DNA of 64,000 nucleotides, taken from JAHEKB01 sp049115575 (lineage in GTDB: Bacteria; Bacteroidota; Bacteroidia; NS11-12g; UBA9320). The position numbers and the translations under genes are program-made. Within the stretch, counting starts at the first letter, position 1. Each line of letters opens with the position of its first letter. The notes under the pieces were generated by a model that worked only from the letters and a program-made list of their open reading frames with translations, was not told the origin of the DNA and did not search any database. This document shows, piece by piece, positions 10,187 through 19,323 of this stretch. The stretch spans positions 558,001 to 622,000 of the forward strand of contig JAGDZU010000002.1 in NCBI GenBank assembly GCA_049115575.1. Direction: 5' to 3'.

Positions 10187-12529
10187 ATGAGCACAACTAA
10201 TACACATAAAGTACCTACTGGGCAAAAGGTAGCATTTGGACTTGGTATGCTCGCCAATCAGATGTTCCCAGCTGTTATGGGCATATTTATGGTGGTTTTA
10301 GTGCAAGATTTGGGATTTCCGGGTTGGATGTGGGGTGTTATATTCTTTCTTCCACGAGTATTCGATTCGATTACGGATCCAATAATGGGTTTCATCTCTG
10401 ATAATACAAAGTCAAAATGGGGGCGGAGGAGACAGTATGTATTTATTGGAGCTTTAATGATGGGCATCTCATTTAGTTTTTTATGGCAGCTCTTCAAAAC
10501 CTATAGCATTGATTACAATTTTGTATACTTCCTCTGTTGGTCATTTGTGTTCTATCTAGGACTTACCATATTTAGTGTTCCATACGTTGCCATGGGCTAT
10601 GAAATGAGTGACGACTTCCATGAGCGAACTAGTATTATGGCCATAGCTCAATGGGTTGGTCAGTGGGCCTGGGTTATAGCGCCTTGGCTTTGGGTAATCA
10701 TGTATGATCCCAATTGGTTTCCTTCTGCAGAGGTTGCCACCCGAACACTTGCGGTATGGGTAGGGATTATTTTCATGTTTTGTGCCATGGTCCCTGCACT
10801 TTTTATTAAGAGCAAGTCCACTCTAAATGAGGACTACACTCCTATGACCATAAGGACAATTGGAGGGAGTTTGTCAAAGATTTTCAATGGTTTTGTTGAG
10901 GCATTTAAAATAATACCATTCAGGAAACTATGCATTTCCACATTCTTAATTTTTAATGCTTTCAATACAGTTGCAACCTTTACCTTTTTCATAATTGTTT
11001 ATCACCTTTTTGCAGGTGATGCTGGGGCGGCAGGTATCTGGCCTACATTGTTTGGATCTATAGGAGCATTAATGACCACCTTTTTGGTTATTCCAATTGT
11101 AGCGTATATGTCGAAAAAGTTAGGCAAAAAGAGAGCTTTTGTTGTATCTCAAGGGATATCAATTTTTGGCTATATTTTGCTTTGGTTTCTGCTTATTCCT
11201 GGCAAGCCATTCATGTTCATTTTTGCCCTGCCATTTTTTGCTTTTGGAATAGGGAGCCTTTTTACTCTTATGATGTCTATGACTGCTGATGTGATAGATC
11301 TTGACGAATTGAATACAGGTAAACGGCGTGAAGGAATATTTGGGGCTATTTATTGGTGGATGGTGAAATTTGGGTTTGCTATAGCAGGATTAGCAAGCGG
11401 AGCAATCTTAACATTGATTGGGTTTGACTCTTCTTTGGCAGTTCAACCAGATGGAGCTATTACCGGACTACGGTTGTTCTTTTCTGGTCTACCAATTGCC
11501 GGAACTCTTATAGCAATAGCAGTAATGTGGAAGTATGATGTTACTGAAGAAAAAGCAGCAGAGATAAGTGCTCAACTCAAAGCTAGAAAAAAGAATACTT
11601 CGATTGCATCTTCGTATTATGCATTGAATAAACTTAAAGAATATGTTTCATTGAATGGGTCTTCTGCATTGTCATCAGATATGGATTTTGGGCAAATGTC
11701 GAAAGCGGAATCAAGGAATCACTTCAATGAGATATTGCAGTCTCAAATACACGGCTTGTGTTTGGGTGCATACAGAGAAGGGCAGGATGTTGGTGATGCA
11801 GTGAGCCAAAGGCAAATAGATCATCGCATTGAAATCATTGCTCCATATACAAAATGGGTGCGCTCATTCTCATGTACAGATGGAAATGAGTACATTCCTG
11901 TGGCAGCTTATAATCAAGGTCTTAAAACCATGGTAGGAGCATGGATCAGTGCGGACAAAAAGCGTAATGAGTTGGAGTTGGAAACACTAATCAAACTTGC
12001 TAAAGCAGGCAAAGTAGATATAGCAGTGGTAGGGAATGAAGTGTTGATGCGTGATGAATTGTCAGAGGAACAATTGTTGGAATATATTAATCGCATTAAG
12101 AGTGCTTTACCTGATATCTCTGTTGGTTATGTGGATGCATATTACCAGTTTCTACATAGACCAAAGCTAGTGGATGCATGTGATGTGATTCTTGCCAATT
12201 GTTATCCCTTCTGGGAAGGTTACAGCGCAGAACTGTCCACTTTTTATCTAGATCTGATGTATCAAGCAACCCTGGATGTGGCAGGAGGGAAACAGGTGAT
12301 TGTCACAGAAACTGGCTGGCCAAATGCAGGGGAAAGGGTGAATCAAGCCATGCCTTCTGAACAAAACAGCATGCATTACTTTATGAATGTTCAGAAATGG
12401 GCGAATGACAAAGGTGTTAGCCTGTTCCACTTTGCTTCTTTTGATGAGTCTTGGAAAGTGAAACAAGAAGGAGTGGTTGGAAGCAATTGGGGACTTTGGG
12501 ATAAACATGAACAATTAAAATACCAGTAA
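10187..12529 (+). CDS. GPH/MFS sugar symporter fused to a C-terminal cytoplasmic GH17 domain
   Basis: Residues 1 to about 465 form a 12-helix transporter of the glycoside-pentoside-hexuronide (MFS_2) type, with the family's D-x-x-x-D-P motif (FDSITDPIMG) and the basic loop KWGRRRQ. A polar linker (about 465-505) leads straight into a complete GH17 domain, with acid/base Glu618 in VVGNEVLMRDEL and nucleophile Glu708 in VIVTETGWPNAG. The frame is continuous across the junction. With 12 helices both termini are expected in the cytoplasm, so the glucanase domain would face the inside and act on oligosaccharide as it enters. The GH17 half is closely paralogous to the next gene. Confidence 0.88.
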   Translation: MSTTNTHKVPTGQKVAFGLGMLANQMFPAVMGIFMVVLVQDLGFPGWMWGVIFFLPRVFDSITDPIMGFISDNTKSKWGRRRQYVFIGALMMGISFSFLWQLFKTYSIDYNFVYFLCWSFVFYLGLTIFSVPYVAMGYEMSDDFHERTSIMAIAQWVGQWAWVIAPWLWVIMYDPNWFPSAEVATRTLAVWVGIIFMFCAMVPALFIKSKSTLNEDYTPMTIRTIGGSLSKIFNGFVEAFKIIPFRKLCISTFLIFNAFNTVATFTFFIIVYHLFAGDAGAAGIWPTLFGSIGALMTTFLVIPIVAYMSKKLGKKRAFVVSQGISIFGYILLWFLLIPGKPFMFIFALPFFAFGIGSLFTLMMSMTADVIDLDELNTGKRREGIFGAIYWWMVKFGFAIAGLASGAILTLIGFDSSLAVQPDGAITGLRLFFSGLPIAGTLIAIAVMWKYDVTEEKAAEISAQLKARKKNTSIASSYYALNKLKEYVSLNGSSALSSDMDFGQMSKAESRNHFNEILQSQIHGLCLGAYREGQDVGDAVSQRQIDHRIEIIAPYTKWVRSFSCTDGNEYIPVAAYNQGLKTMVGAWISADKKRNELELETLIKLAKAGKVDIAVVGNEVLMRDELSEEQLLEYINRIKSALPDISVGYVDAYYQFLHRPKLVDACDVILANCYPFWEGYSAELSTFYLDLMYQATLDVAGGKQVIVTETGWPNAGERVNQAMPSEQNSMHYFMNVQKWANDKGVSLFHFASFDESWKVKQEGVVGSNWGLWDKHEQLKYQ

Positions 12530-12534
12530 AGAAT

Positions 12535-13416
12535 ATGGGAAAACGAATTGGAAGAAAACTTGCACTCACCGGAGTTGACAACTCAACATCTTTAGATGAG
12601 CTCAAAAAAATATTTAGGGATGTGCTGGATCATGGAATGCATGGCATATGTTTCTCCATGTACGAAGATGGGCAAGAGCCTGGGGATATTATAAGTGAAG
12701 ATCAGATTCGCAGACGAATTGAAATTCTGCAACCTCATACTGATTGGGTTCGCAGTTTTTCATGTACGGAGGGAAACGAACTAATTCCAAAAATTGCTAA
12801 AGAATATGGCATGAAAACTTTGGTTGGAGCGTGGCTGGGTTCAGACAAAGAAAAGAATGAAGCCGAAATGTTTGGACTAAAGGCATTATGTGACCAAGGA
12901 TTTGTCGATGTTGCAGCGATAGGCAATGAAGTATTGTACAGAGGAGATTTAAATGAAGATGAGCTATTAGAGTACTTGTCTGACTTTAAGTCTAATTGTC
13001 CAGCTATTGAAATGGGGTATGTAGACGCGTATTATGAATTTAGTGCGAGACCTAGAATAACTGAGGCTTGCGATGTAATATTAGCTAATTGCTACCCTTT
13101 CTGGGAAGGTTGCCCTATAGATTATTCTCTGCCATATATGAAAGACATGTATCATCAGGCAAAGACAGCGGCTAAAAATAAGAAAGTAATTATTACAGAA
13201 ACAGGTTGGCCAAGTGAAGGCGGAGGATTCGAAGGCTCAATTGCCTCTGAAAGTAATTATCTGAAGTACTATATCAATGCCCAAAAATGGTCTAAAGATG
13301 AACAAATTGAGATGTTCTATTTCTCATCATTTGATGAATCTTGGAAAGTGGGCGATGAAGGTGATGTAGGTGCTTACTGGGGCCTTTGGGATAAATTTGA
13401 GAGATTGAAGTTTTAG
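12535..13416 (+). CDS. Cytoplasmic GH17 beta-1,3-glucan hydrolase or transglycosidase
   Basis: A 293-residue single-domain GH17 without signal peptide. Catalytic residues are Glu132 (AIGNEVLYRGDL) and Glu222 (VIITETGWPSEG). It aligns along its whole length with the GH17 half of the upstream fusion protein: shared blocks include WVRSFSCT, ILANCYPFWEG, SFDESWKV and GLWDK. A tandem duplication is the simplest explanation. It starts 5 bp after the fusion gene's stop. Some bacterial GH17 proteins act as transglycosidases, so hydrolysis is likely but not proven. It is the last glycoside hydrolase of the locus. Confidence 0.88.
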   Translation: MGKRIGRKLALTGVDNSTSLDELKKIFRDVLDHGMHGICFSMYEDGQEPGDIISEDQIRRRIEILQPHTDWVRSFSCTEGNELIPKIAKEYGMKTLVGAWLGSDKEKNEAEMFGLKALCDQGFVDVAAIGNEVLYRGDLNEDELLEYLSDFKSNCPAIEMGYVDAYYEFSARPRITEACDVILANCYPFWEGCPIDYSLPYMKDMYHQAKTAAKNKKVIITETGWPSEGGGFEGSIASESNYLKYYINAQKWSKDEQIEMFYFSSFDESWKVGDEGDVGAYWGLWDKFERLKF

Positions 13417-13599
13417 CTGATAATCAAGTAGCAAGACAATAAAAATCAAAAAACTTTTGCACTATCGCTGATGATAAAAATAAATAAATTTCAAAAAGAT
13501 AAAAGCTTGCATTTTATAGATTTGAATGCTCAGGCAAATAGTAATTTTCAACCCTAATTAAAAAAGAAAAAAGTCTAATTACAGACTAACAAGCCAAAT
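13417..13599 (+). promoter_or_regulatory. AT-rich gap before the sugar kinase, possible -7 box
   Basis: The 183-bp gap contains TAGATTTG at about 13517-13524, which fits the Bacteroidetes -7 consensus TAnnTTTG, 75 bases before the kinase start. No good partner -33 element is obvious. It may mean that the kinase is also transcribed separately from the glucanase operon. Confidence 0.3.
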
Positions 13600-14457
13600 A
13601 TGATTTTAGTAGCAGATAGTGGATCTACGAAATGTGACTGGGTTCTAATAGGTCAAGATCAAAGATATAAAGCGGAAACCATGGGTTTTAATCCATTTTT
13701 TCACGATGCAGATTTAATAACATCCAAGATAAAAGAAAATCATGTCCTCGATATTTATAAGGAGCAAGTAAAGGAGATATATTTTTATGGTGCTGGGTGC
13801 TCTTGTCCTGAGCGAAATTCAGTATTAAAAGAAGCTCTTGCCTCGCACTTCAATAATCTCGAAAAGTTAATAGTGGACGAAGATATAGCTGGTGCAGCTT
13901 ATGCTACATGTGAGAATGAGCACGGAATTGTCTGCATACTTGGAACTGGCTCAAATTCATGTAATTATGATGGAGTTCATGTGCAAAAAGGGCAGCCGGC
14001 TTTGGGATATATATTAGGAGATGAGGGAAGTGGGTCTTACTTTGGAAAGAAGCTATTGACCCAATTTATGTACAACAAAATGCCTAGGGAGTTGGCAATT
14101 GCTTTGCAAGAATACGGGGGAGATAAATTGGATAATCTTATGGTCTCGATTTATAATAAACCAAACGCCAATGTCTTTCTTGCTTCATTTATGAAATTCA
14201 TTTTCAATTATCAAGAGCATCCCTATTTTCAAAAAATGATTTATGATGGAATGAAACATTTTGCTGAGATACATGTGCTGCATTATGAGAATTACTCAAC
14301 TACACCTGTATATTTTGTAGGCTCTGTAGCTCACTATTTTCAGGACGTATTGCACACTGTGGCAAAGGATTTAGGTTTTACTATAAAGAATATCGTTCAA
14401 AAACCAATCAATGCACTTTCAGAATACCATATGACCAAGGTGGGCAATCAAGTTTAA
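13600..14457 (+). CDS. BadF/BadG-type sugar kinase (glucose or N-acetylglucosamine kinase-like)
   Basis: A 285-residue ASKHA-fold protein of the BadF/BadG/BcrA/BcrD ATPase and N-acetylglucosamine kinase family. The phosphate-1 loop VADSGSTKCDW is at residues 4-14, phosphate-2 is GIVCILGTGSNSCNY near 110-125, and GYILGDEGSGSYFG follows. In eukaryotes and bacteria this family phosphorylates GlcNAc or related hexoses. Here it closes a laminarin locus that yields free glucose and glucose 1-phosphate, so phosphorylation of glucose is a reasonable but unproven inference. It is separated by 183 bp from the preceding gene and converges on the next one. Confidence 0.75.
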   Translation: MILVADSGSTKCDWVLIGQDQRYKAETMGFNPFFHDADLITSKIKENHVLDIYKEQVKEIYFYGAGCSCPERNSVLKEALASHFNNLEKLIVDEDIAGAAYATCENEHGIVCILGTGSNSCNYDGVHVQKGQPALGYILGDEGSGSYFGKKLLTQFMYNKMPRELAIALQEYGGDKLDNLMVSIYNKPNANVFLASFMKFIFNYQEHPYFQKMIYDGMKHFAEIHVLHYENYSTTPVYFVGSVAHYFQDVLHTVAKDLGFTIKNIVQKPINALSEYHMTKVGNQV

Positions 14458-14528
14458 GAGCTAAGTAAGTTATAAGGTGCAATGCAGCCTTTTGAAAAGT
14501 TAAGTAGTGCGTTTTTTTTTGAACACAA

Positions 14529-15104
14529 TTAAAGCTTGTATCTGCTTACTTGAATGGATTCCCCTGGCAGCAAATTTTCCAATTTTTCTTGGCCGATACG
14601 AACTCTAACTAACCTAATTGTAGGAAAACCAACAGCTGCTGTCATTCTGCGAACCTGCCTAAACTTACCTTCGGTTATTGTTATTGAGATCCAACTTGTG
14701 GGTCCGTGATTCTCTCCTCTTTTTCTAGGTGCTTGAGGTAGATTAGGCTCCTCTGTGAGAATAAAGGTTTTAGAGGGAAGTGTTGAGTATTTCTCTTTAT
14801 CGATTGTAATTTCAACTCCTTTTTCTAAAAGCACAACTGCATCTTCAGTAATTATACCATCAAGCTGAACATAGTATTCCTTCTCCACGCTTTTAGAGCG
14901 CACTTTATGGCTCGTTCTACCGTCGGTTGTTAGAAAAAGCAGACCTTCAGATTTCTCATCTAATCTACCTACAGACATTAATCCATCAGGGAAATCTCCC
15001 AGATCTGATAATAACTTTTTGTTCCTTCTTCTGCGTTCATTGTATACAAACTGTGAAAGGTAACCAGCAGGTTTATACAACTTAAAATGTTTATGATCTG
15101 GCAT
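14529..15104 (-). CDS. rluE: 23S rRNA pseudouridine synthase, RsuA/RluE type
   Basis: The protein has the RsuA/RluB/E/F catalytic motif GRLDEKSEGLLFLTTDG, in which the Asp is catalytic, preceded by FKLYKPAGYLSQF and followed by GKFRQVRRMTAAVGFPTIRLVRVRIG. It lacks an N-terminal S4 domain, as RluE does, so modification of 23S rRNA near U2457 is likely. The Met at 15104 lies 8 bases after the MATE gene's stop and directly before the conserved domain; a longer start at 15137 would overlap that gene by 26 bp. It is co-directional with, and probably co-transcribed with, the MATE gene. Confidence 0.82.
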   Translation of the reverse strand: MPDHKHFKLYKPAGYLSQFVYNERRRRNKKLLSDLGDFPDGLMSVGRLDEKSEGLLFLTTDGRTSHKVRSKSVEKEYYVQLDGIITEDAVVLLEKGVEITIDKEKYSTLPSKTFILTEEPNLPQAPRKRGENHGPTSWISITITEGKFRQVRRMTAAVGFPTIRLVRVRIGQEKLENLLPGESIQVSRYKL

Positions 15105-15111
15105 CGAATGA

Positions 15112-16560
15112 TTAGACCTTAACTTTCTTCCATCCACCTCTGCTAAACATCCAAAGAGTGAAAATGCCTACCAGAGTTTCAGAAATAAATACTGCCCAAA
15201 ACACGCCTGAATGACCCCAATCTTGTTTAAGTGCCAAGAAATATGCTAGAGGTATCTGAATCAACCAAAAGAAGATCACATTAATCCAAGTAGGTGTTTT
15301 GGTGTCACCTGCTCCGTTGAATGCCTGAACAGAAACCATCCACCATCCATAGATGAAATAAGCGTACGCCAAAATTCGCATCCATTCAGCGCCAATTTCA
15401 ATTACTTTTTTATCATCTGTAAATAGTCCTACCATAGCCTCACTGTAGAAGAAATAAACAAAGGAAACAAGTATCAGAAATACCATATTGTACATGCCAA
15501 TCTTCCATACAGATTTCTCGGCTCGGTCTGGAAGTCCTGCCCCAAGATTTTGCCCTACGAGCGTAGCAGCAGCATTAGATAGCCCCCAAGCGGGCATCAG
15601 TGTGAACATCATAAGTCGAAGGGTGATAGTGGCGCCAGCAACAGCCTCACTTCCAATGTCAGAAAGTATGCGCATTAAAAAGATCCACGAGGTCATGGCA
15701 ATGATCATCTGCCCGATTCCTCCCAAAGAAGTTTTGATGATGTTGAGCAGAATAGATCCGTGAAACCGAAGTTGTTTCAATTTGAGTCGTATATGCTTAC
15801 CGCCTTTGGCAAGTATCCATAATTGACTTGCTACCCCAATTCCCCGACCGATATTGGTTGCCATGGCTGCTCCCTCGATTCCAAAAGCGGGGATTGGTCC
15901 CCAACCAAAGATTAGGAGCGGGTCTAAAAGTAGATTGAAACCGTTGGCAATCCACAACACACGCATGGCAATGGCTGCGTCTCCAGCACCTCTAAAGATA
16001 GCATTGATCACAAAAAGCAAAACGATTATTCCGTTGCCTCCCAACATCCACATGGTGTATTTATAGCCGTGTTCTACACTCCATTCATCTGCGCCCATTA
16101 ATTGGAGAAGGTCTTTAGAAAAGAATAGCCCAGCTAAAGCAAAAGGTAGACAAACCAAAATGGAAAGAAGTATAGCTTGGGCCGCGGTCTTGGAGGCCTT
16201 CTTTTTTTCGTTTTCTCCCACCCTTCGAGCAACTATAGCTGTTACTCCCATGGAGAGTCCCATTGCAACTGAGTACAGTATGTATAAATAGGTTTCGGTA
16301 AGCCCAACCGTTGCAACTGCGGAAGGACCTAATTGCCCAACAAAGTAAATATCAACAACCGCAAAGGTTGATTCCATAACCAATTCAAGGATCATGGGTA
16401 CAGCCAGTAAAAAGATGGCCCGCTTCAAACTGATTTTAGTATAATCCTCAGAAGTGCCTCGAATGGCATCACCTAAGGCATTCCAAATCTTTCTCTTTTT
16501 GTTAACCGAAGGAATATCTTCGCTTGTATTTTCGACTTGTTCAGTCATAGAAGAAAGCAA
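15112..16560 (-). CDS. MATE family multidrug/toxin efflux protein
   Basis: A 482-residue membrane protein with 12 predicted helices in two homologous halves. Motifs include MILELVMESTFAVVDIYFVGQLG at the first helix (in which the final VGQLG is a MATE hallmark) and LVGQNLGAGLPDRAEKSVW at the start of the second half. MATE proteins expel cationic compounds using Na+ or H+ gradients. An N-terminal cytoplasmic extension of about 45 residues precedes the first helix. It lies divergently from the GNAT gene across a 72-bp gap and just upstream of the pseudouridine synthase. Confidence 0.9.
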   Translation of the reverse strand: MLSSMTEQVENTSEDIPSVNKKRKIWNALGDAIRGTSEDYTKISLKRAIFLLAVPMILELVMESTFAVVDIYFVGQLGPSAVATVGLTETYLYILYSVAMGLSMGVTAIVARRVGENEKKKASKTAAQAILLSILVCLPFALAGLFFSKDLLQLMGADEWSVEHGYKYTMWMLGGNGIIVLLFVINAIFRGAGDAAIAMRVLWIANGFNLLLDPLLIFGWGPIPAFGIEGAAMATNIGRGIGVASQLWILAKGGKHIRLKLKQLRFHGSILLNIIKTSLGGIGQMIIAMTSWIFLMRILSDIGSEAVAGATITLRLMMFTLMPAWGLSNAAATLVGQNLGAGLPDRAEKSVWKIGMYNMVFLILVSFVYFFYSEAMVGLFTDDKKVIEIGAEWMRILAYAYFIYGWWMVSVQAFNGAGDTKTPTWINVIFFWLIQIPLAYFLALKQDWGHSGVFWAVFISETLVGIFTLWMFSRGGWKKVKV

Positions 16561-16632
16561 ATATCACCGCTTGATGGGAATAGGCAATTTTTATAAGATA
16601 GAACTTACATGTAATTATCGTTCTTTGATGGA

Positions 16633-17157
16633 ATGCACAATCAGCCACAGAGTAGAATTGAATTGAGAGTAGTTGAACCTGAAGATGCTGAACTTTTGTT
16701 TAGATTGATGACCACAGACCAATGGCTTAGATATGTGGGTGAAAGAGGGGTAACTACTAAAGAAGATGCCAAAGAGTATATCTTACGACGAATGCACCGT
16801 GATCTGAAGGTAAAAGGGTTCGTAAATCATGTTATTAAGGATACGACGAGTCAAACTGAAGTTGGTACTTGCAGCTTACACAATAGACCAGGAGTAGATG
16901 GTTTGGATATTGGCTATGCCATTTTGGAAGAGTATGAAGGAAAAGGTTTTGCTACTGCGGGTGCAAAGGAAATGGTGAATTTAGCCTTCAATAATTATCA
17001 AATAGATAAAGTAAGTGCTGTTACAATCGAAGACAATATAGGCTCATGCCGAGTTTTAGAAAAATTGGGATTCCAGTCTGAAGGCTTCATTTTTCTACCT
17101 AATGACTTTACTAAGTTAAAACTCTATGTGATATACAAGGAGAACTGGCAGCACTAA
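16633..17157 (+). CDS. GNAT acetyltransferase, RimJ/RimL-like
   Basis: A 174-residue GNAT-fold protein. RIELRVVEPEDAELLFRL is the first strand and helix, LDIGYAILEEYEGKGFATAGAKEM holds the acetyl-CoA pyrophosphate-binding loop (Y-E-G-K-G-F-A), and NIGSCRVLEKLGFQSEG is the C-terminal motif of N-acetyltransferases acting on proteins or small amines. The substrate is unknown. Its stop lies 93 bp before a noncoding 18-bp copy of the mnmE 3' end (17250), a layout repeated after two other plus-strand genes downstream. Confidence 0.85.
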   Translation: MHNQPQSRIELRVVEPEDAELLFRLMTTDQWLRYVGERGVTTKEDAKEYILRRMHRDLKVKGFVNHVIKDTTSQTEVGTCSLHNRPGVDGLDIGYAILEEYEGKGFATAGAKEMVNLAFNNYQIDKVSAVTIEDNIGSCRVLEKLGFQSEGFIFLPNDFTKLKLYVIYKENWQH

Positions 17158-17249
17158 ACTTAGAAAGTATTCATACCTGGCTATGTTAATACTGCTACCT
17201 TAAGAAAGGTTTGATACAACCTTTATTGATCTAATCTCTAGGCTTTGTA

Positions 17250-17267
17250 TTATTTCCCAATTCAGTA
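17250..17267 (-). repeat. mnmE 3'-end-like 18-mer (attachment-site-like copy 1)
   Basis: On the minus strand this reads TACTGAATTGGGAAATAA, matching the last 18 bases of the mnmE gene at 31687-31704 at 15 of 18 positions. It lies between the convergent GNAT and desaturase genes. The bases after it on the plus strand (AGCCGATGAATGTTGTA) resemble those after the copies at 20744 and 24541. I interpret it as an old attachment site. Confidence 0.55.
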
Positions 17268-17345
17268 AGCCGATGAATGTTGTAGGTGTATGCCTGTTAA
17301 GCAATGGAAAGGCGCACTAGAAGAACTCATGATTCGCTTAATTTT

Positions 17346-18452
17346 TCAACTTATGGCACTCATTTTCTTGAGCATCTTTGCGTGGTTTATTATGGCACCA
17401 ATAAAGGTTGGTTGAGAGTTATATGGAAGACCATACTCTTTGGCCGTTGCCTTAACTATTTTGGAAACCTTCTTGTGATGAACATGACTCATTGTTGGAA
17501 AAAGATGATGTTCAATCTGATAATTTAATCCTCCAACATACCATGAAAATATACGCTTGCTTGGGGCAAAATTAGATGTTGTTCTAAGTTGATGAACGAA
17601 ATAATCGTTTGCTATAACATTTGAATTGTTAGGTTTTGGAAAGTCTGAAGTTGGCACCACATGCGCTGGAAGAAATACACAGCCCAAGGTTAGTCCCGCC
17701 ACAAAATGCATACTAAACCAACCTAGAATACTATGCCACCAAGCTACATCAATCGCCAAAAGTGGCAACACAATAAATGTGAACAAATAGATGATTTTCA
17801 GCGCAACTAACTTGCGTAACTCTGTTTTGTATGTGGTGCCTTGTTTCTTTATTAATCCTTGCTTCTCGTACTTTAACAGTTGCTTGAAATCTTTAAATGT
17901 TGCCCAAGAAAGAGTCATAAAACCATAAAGAAACCATGCGTAGTAAGCTTGATACTTAAATACTGGCTTCATAGGTTGATTGGGTGACAACTTCAACAGG
18001 CCAGTTACGTCAATATCATCATCATATTTGTCAATATTTGGATAGGTGTGGTGCAAGACGTTATGTTGGATTTTCCAATTTATGACTGCACCACCTGCCA
18101 TACTCATAATTAAAGATCCAATAAAATGATTAACCTTCTTGTTTTTTGAAAGCGCGCCGTGAAAAGCATCATGCATAACTCCTAAACCAGATCCTGCAAT
18201 ACCAATGCCCATGATTAACCATAGACCGTAGAACAAAAACATATTGTCCATGAAACTATTGGTAACTAATAGTATGAAAGGTCCAATAAAGGTTAATGGA
18301 AGTACAAATACCTTAATCCATATGCGATAATCACCAAGCCGTGAGATGTTGTTTGACTTGAAATAATCATTTACTCTTTTCTTAACTGTAACTCCAAACT
18401 CCATGTCGCCATTCGCCTCGAACCGCACCGCTTTAAATGTTTTTGTTGACAT
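17346..18452 (-). CDS. Membrane fatty acid desaturase (acyl-lipid delta-6-like)
   Basis: A 368-residue membrane protein with the three histidine boxes of front-end acyl desaturases: HDAFHG, HNVLHHTY and QIEHHLFP. The Gln in the third box is typical of delta-5/delta-6 (linoleoyl-CoA) desaturases. No fused cytochrome b5 domain is present, as usual for bacterial members. It introduces cis double bonds into membrane fatty acids, often linked to cold adaptation. On the minus strand a -7-like TAACTTCG box lies 12 bases before the ATG, suggesting a very short leader. It belongs to the first att-flanked module. Confidence 0.9.
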   Translation of the reverse strand: MSTKTFKAVRFEANGDMEFGVTVKKRVNDYFKSNNISRLGDYRIWIKVFVLPLTFIGPFILLVTNSFMDNMFLFYGLWLIMGIGIAGSGLGVMHDAFHGALSKNKKVNHFIGSLIMSMAGGAVINWKIQHNVLHHTYPNIDKYDDDIDVTGLLKLSPNQPMKPVFKYQAYYAWFLYGFMTLSWATFKDFKQLLKYEKQGLIKKQGTTYKTELRKLVALKIIYLFTFIVLPLLAIDVAWWHSILGWFSMHFVAGLTLGCVFLPAHVVPTSDFPKPNNSNVIANDYFVHQLRTTSNFAPSKRIFSWYVGGLNYQIEHHLFPTMSHVHHKKVSKIVKATAKEYGLPYNSQPTFIGAIINHAKMLKKMSAIS

Positions 18453-18464
18453 ACTTTGCTGCTG

Positions 18465-18472
18465 CGAAGTTA
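18465..18472 (-). promoter_or_regulatory. -7-like box (TAACTTCG) of the desaturase gene
   Basis: TAACTTCG departs from TAnnTTTG at one base and ends 12 bases before the desaturase ATG. The same TAACTTCGCAGC string precedes mnmE at 33031-33042. Transcription would start within a few bases of the ATG. Confidence 0.4.
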
Positions 18473-18565
18473 AATCATATCACAGATGATGAGGTTTAAT
18501 ACTTGTGAATGGGCTAAAGAGCCTGTGAATTGATTACATTTTGTTAAAAAGCTTTATGTCGTTTT

Positions 18566-18684
18566 GGTTCTGTCTCATCTAAGGTCGGTATTCAAGCTCA
18601 GTCAAACCATAGATAATAATAACAGGATTCATATACAGAATACTGACAATTCCATTCTAATTTTATTAATGCAACTAAGCCTAC
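18566..18684 (+). repeat. Degenerate intergenic repeat, family B copy
   Basis: It starts GGTTCTGTCTCATCTAAGG, a sequence repeated with small changes at 21349, 23461, 25532, about 26497 and 27388. Further in, ATACAGAATACTGAC (about 18632) resembles the right part of the mnmE-end core. Apart from this repeat I see no gene in the 232-bp gap. Confidence 0.45.
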
Positions 18685-19323
18685 TTAATTACCTTCAGCC
18701 TTGAACTTGTTATACTCTTCTATTAGCGCATAAATATTAAAGAATTTATAGCCTTTTTCTTTTTTAGCAACCTTTTCTGCCATCTCTGGATGATCTTTAA
18801 TTAATTCAGGAAACTTCTTTTTGAAACCAAAGGTAAGTGACTGCATATCTACAGACCTCTCCCAATCGACATTGTAAAAATGAGTATTCTTTTTAATTCC
18901 TGTCTTGCAATTTGGGTCAGAGGTGTTCTTACAGTTTTCATACCAATAGTATCCATAAGTAGAGATGGCTCCTTCTTCTTCCAATAATACAAAAGTCAAT
19001 GTTGAAGATTTTAATAATCCTGCTTTGGGGATCGTTTTGTATATCTTGTCACCTATCTTGTATCCTTGCAATGTAGGCGGCTTATAGATTAAGGTAGGTT
19101 CGCTCTGATCTTCAGACTTGTAGTAATAGCACACCGATTGGTTGCTGTTCTCATCGCCGTAATATGTCAAGGCTTTAACAAATCCTTCTAAAGTATCACC
19201 AGATTTTTTGATTACATATCCGGGGTATAGTTTGCCTACTTGGTATACTTCCGGATCCCAAATGTCTGCTTTACCCAATGCGCTAGCCAAGAGAGCGAAA
19301 GCTAATATTGTTGTTTTTTTCAT
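18685..19323 (-). CDS. Secreted protein of unknown function
   Basis: A 212-residue protein with a clear signal peptide (KKTTILAFALLASALGKA) and no lipobox. The mature part has YVIKKSGDTLEGFVKALTYYG near the start, a form seen in many Bacteroidetes periplasmic proteins of unknown role, and a charged C-terminal region (about 160-205). There are two or three cysteines around NCKNTSDPNCK that could pair. No enzyme motif is visible. It lies alone in the first att-flanked module. Confidence 0.7.
   Translation of the reverse strand: MKKTTILAFALLASALGKADIWDPEVYQVGKLYPGYVIKKSGDTLEGFVKALTYYGDENSNQSVCYYYKSEDQSEPTLIYKPPTLQGYKIGDKIYKTIPKAGLLKSSTLTFVLLEEEGAISTYGYYWYENCKNTSDPNCKTGIKKNTHFYNVDWERSVDMQSLTFGFKKKFPELIKDHPEMAEKVAKKEKGYKFFNIYALIEEYNKFKAEGN

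Noticed and set aside
13417..13599. Riboswitch or attenuator before the sugar kinase
   Set aside because: No stable stem-loop or terminator could be drawn; only a possible -7 box remains.
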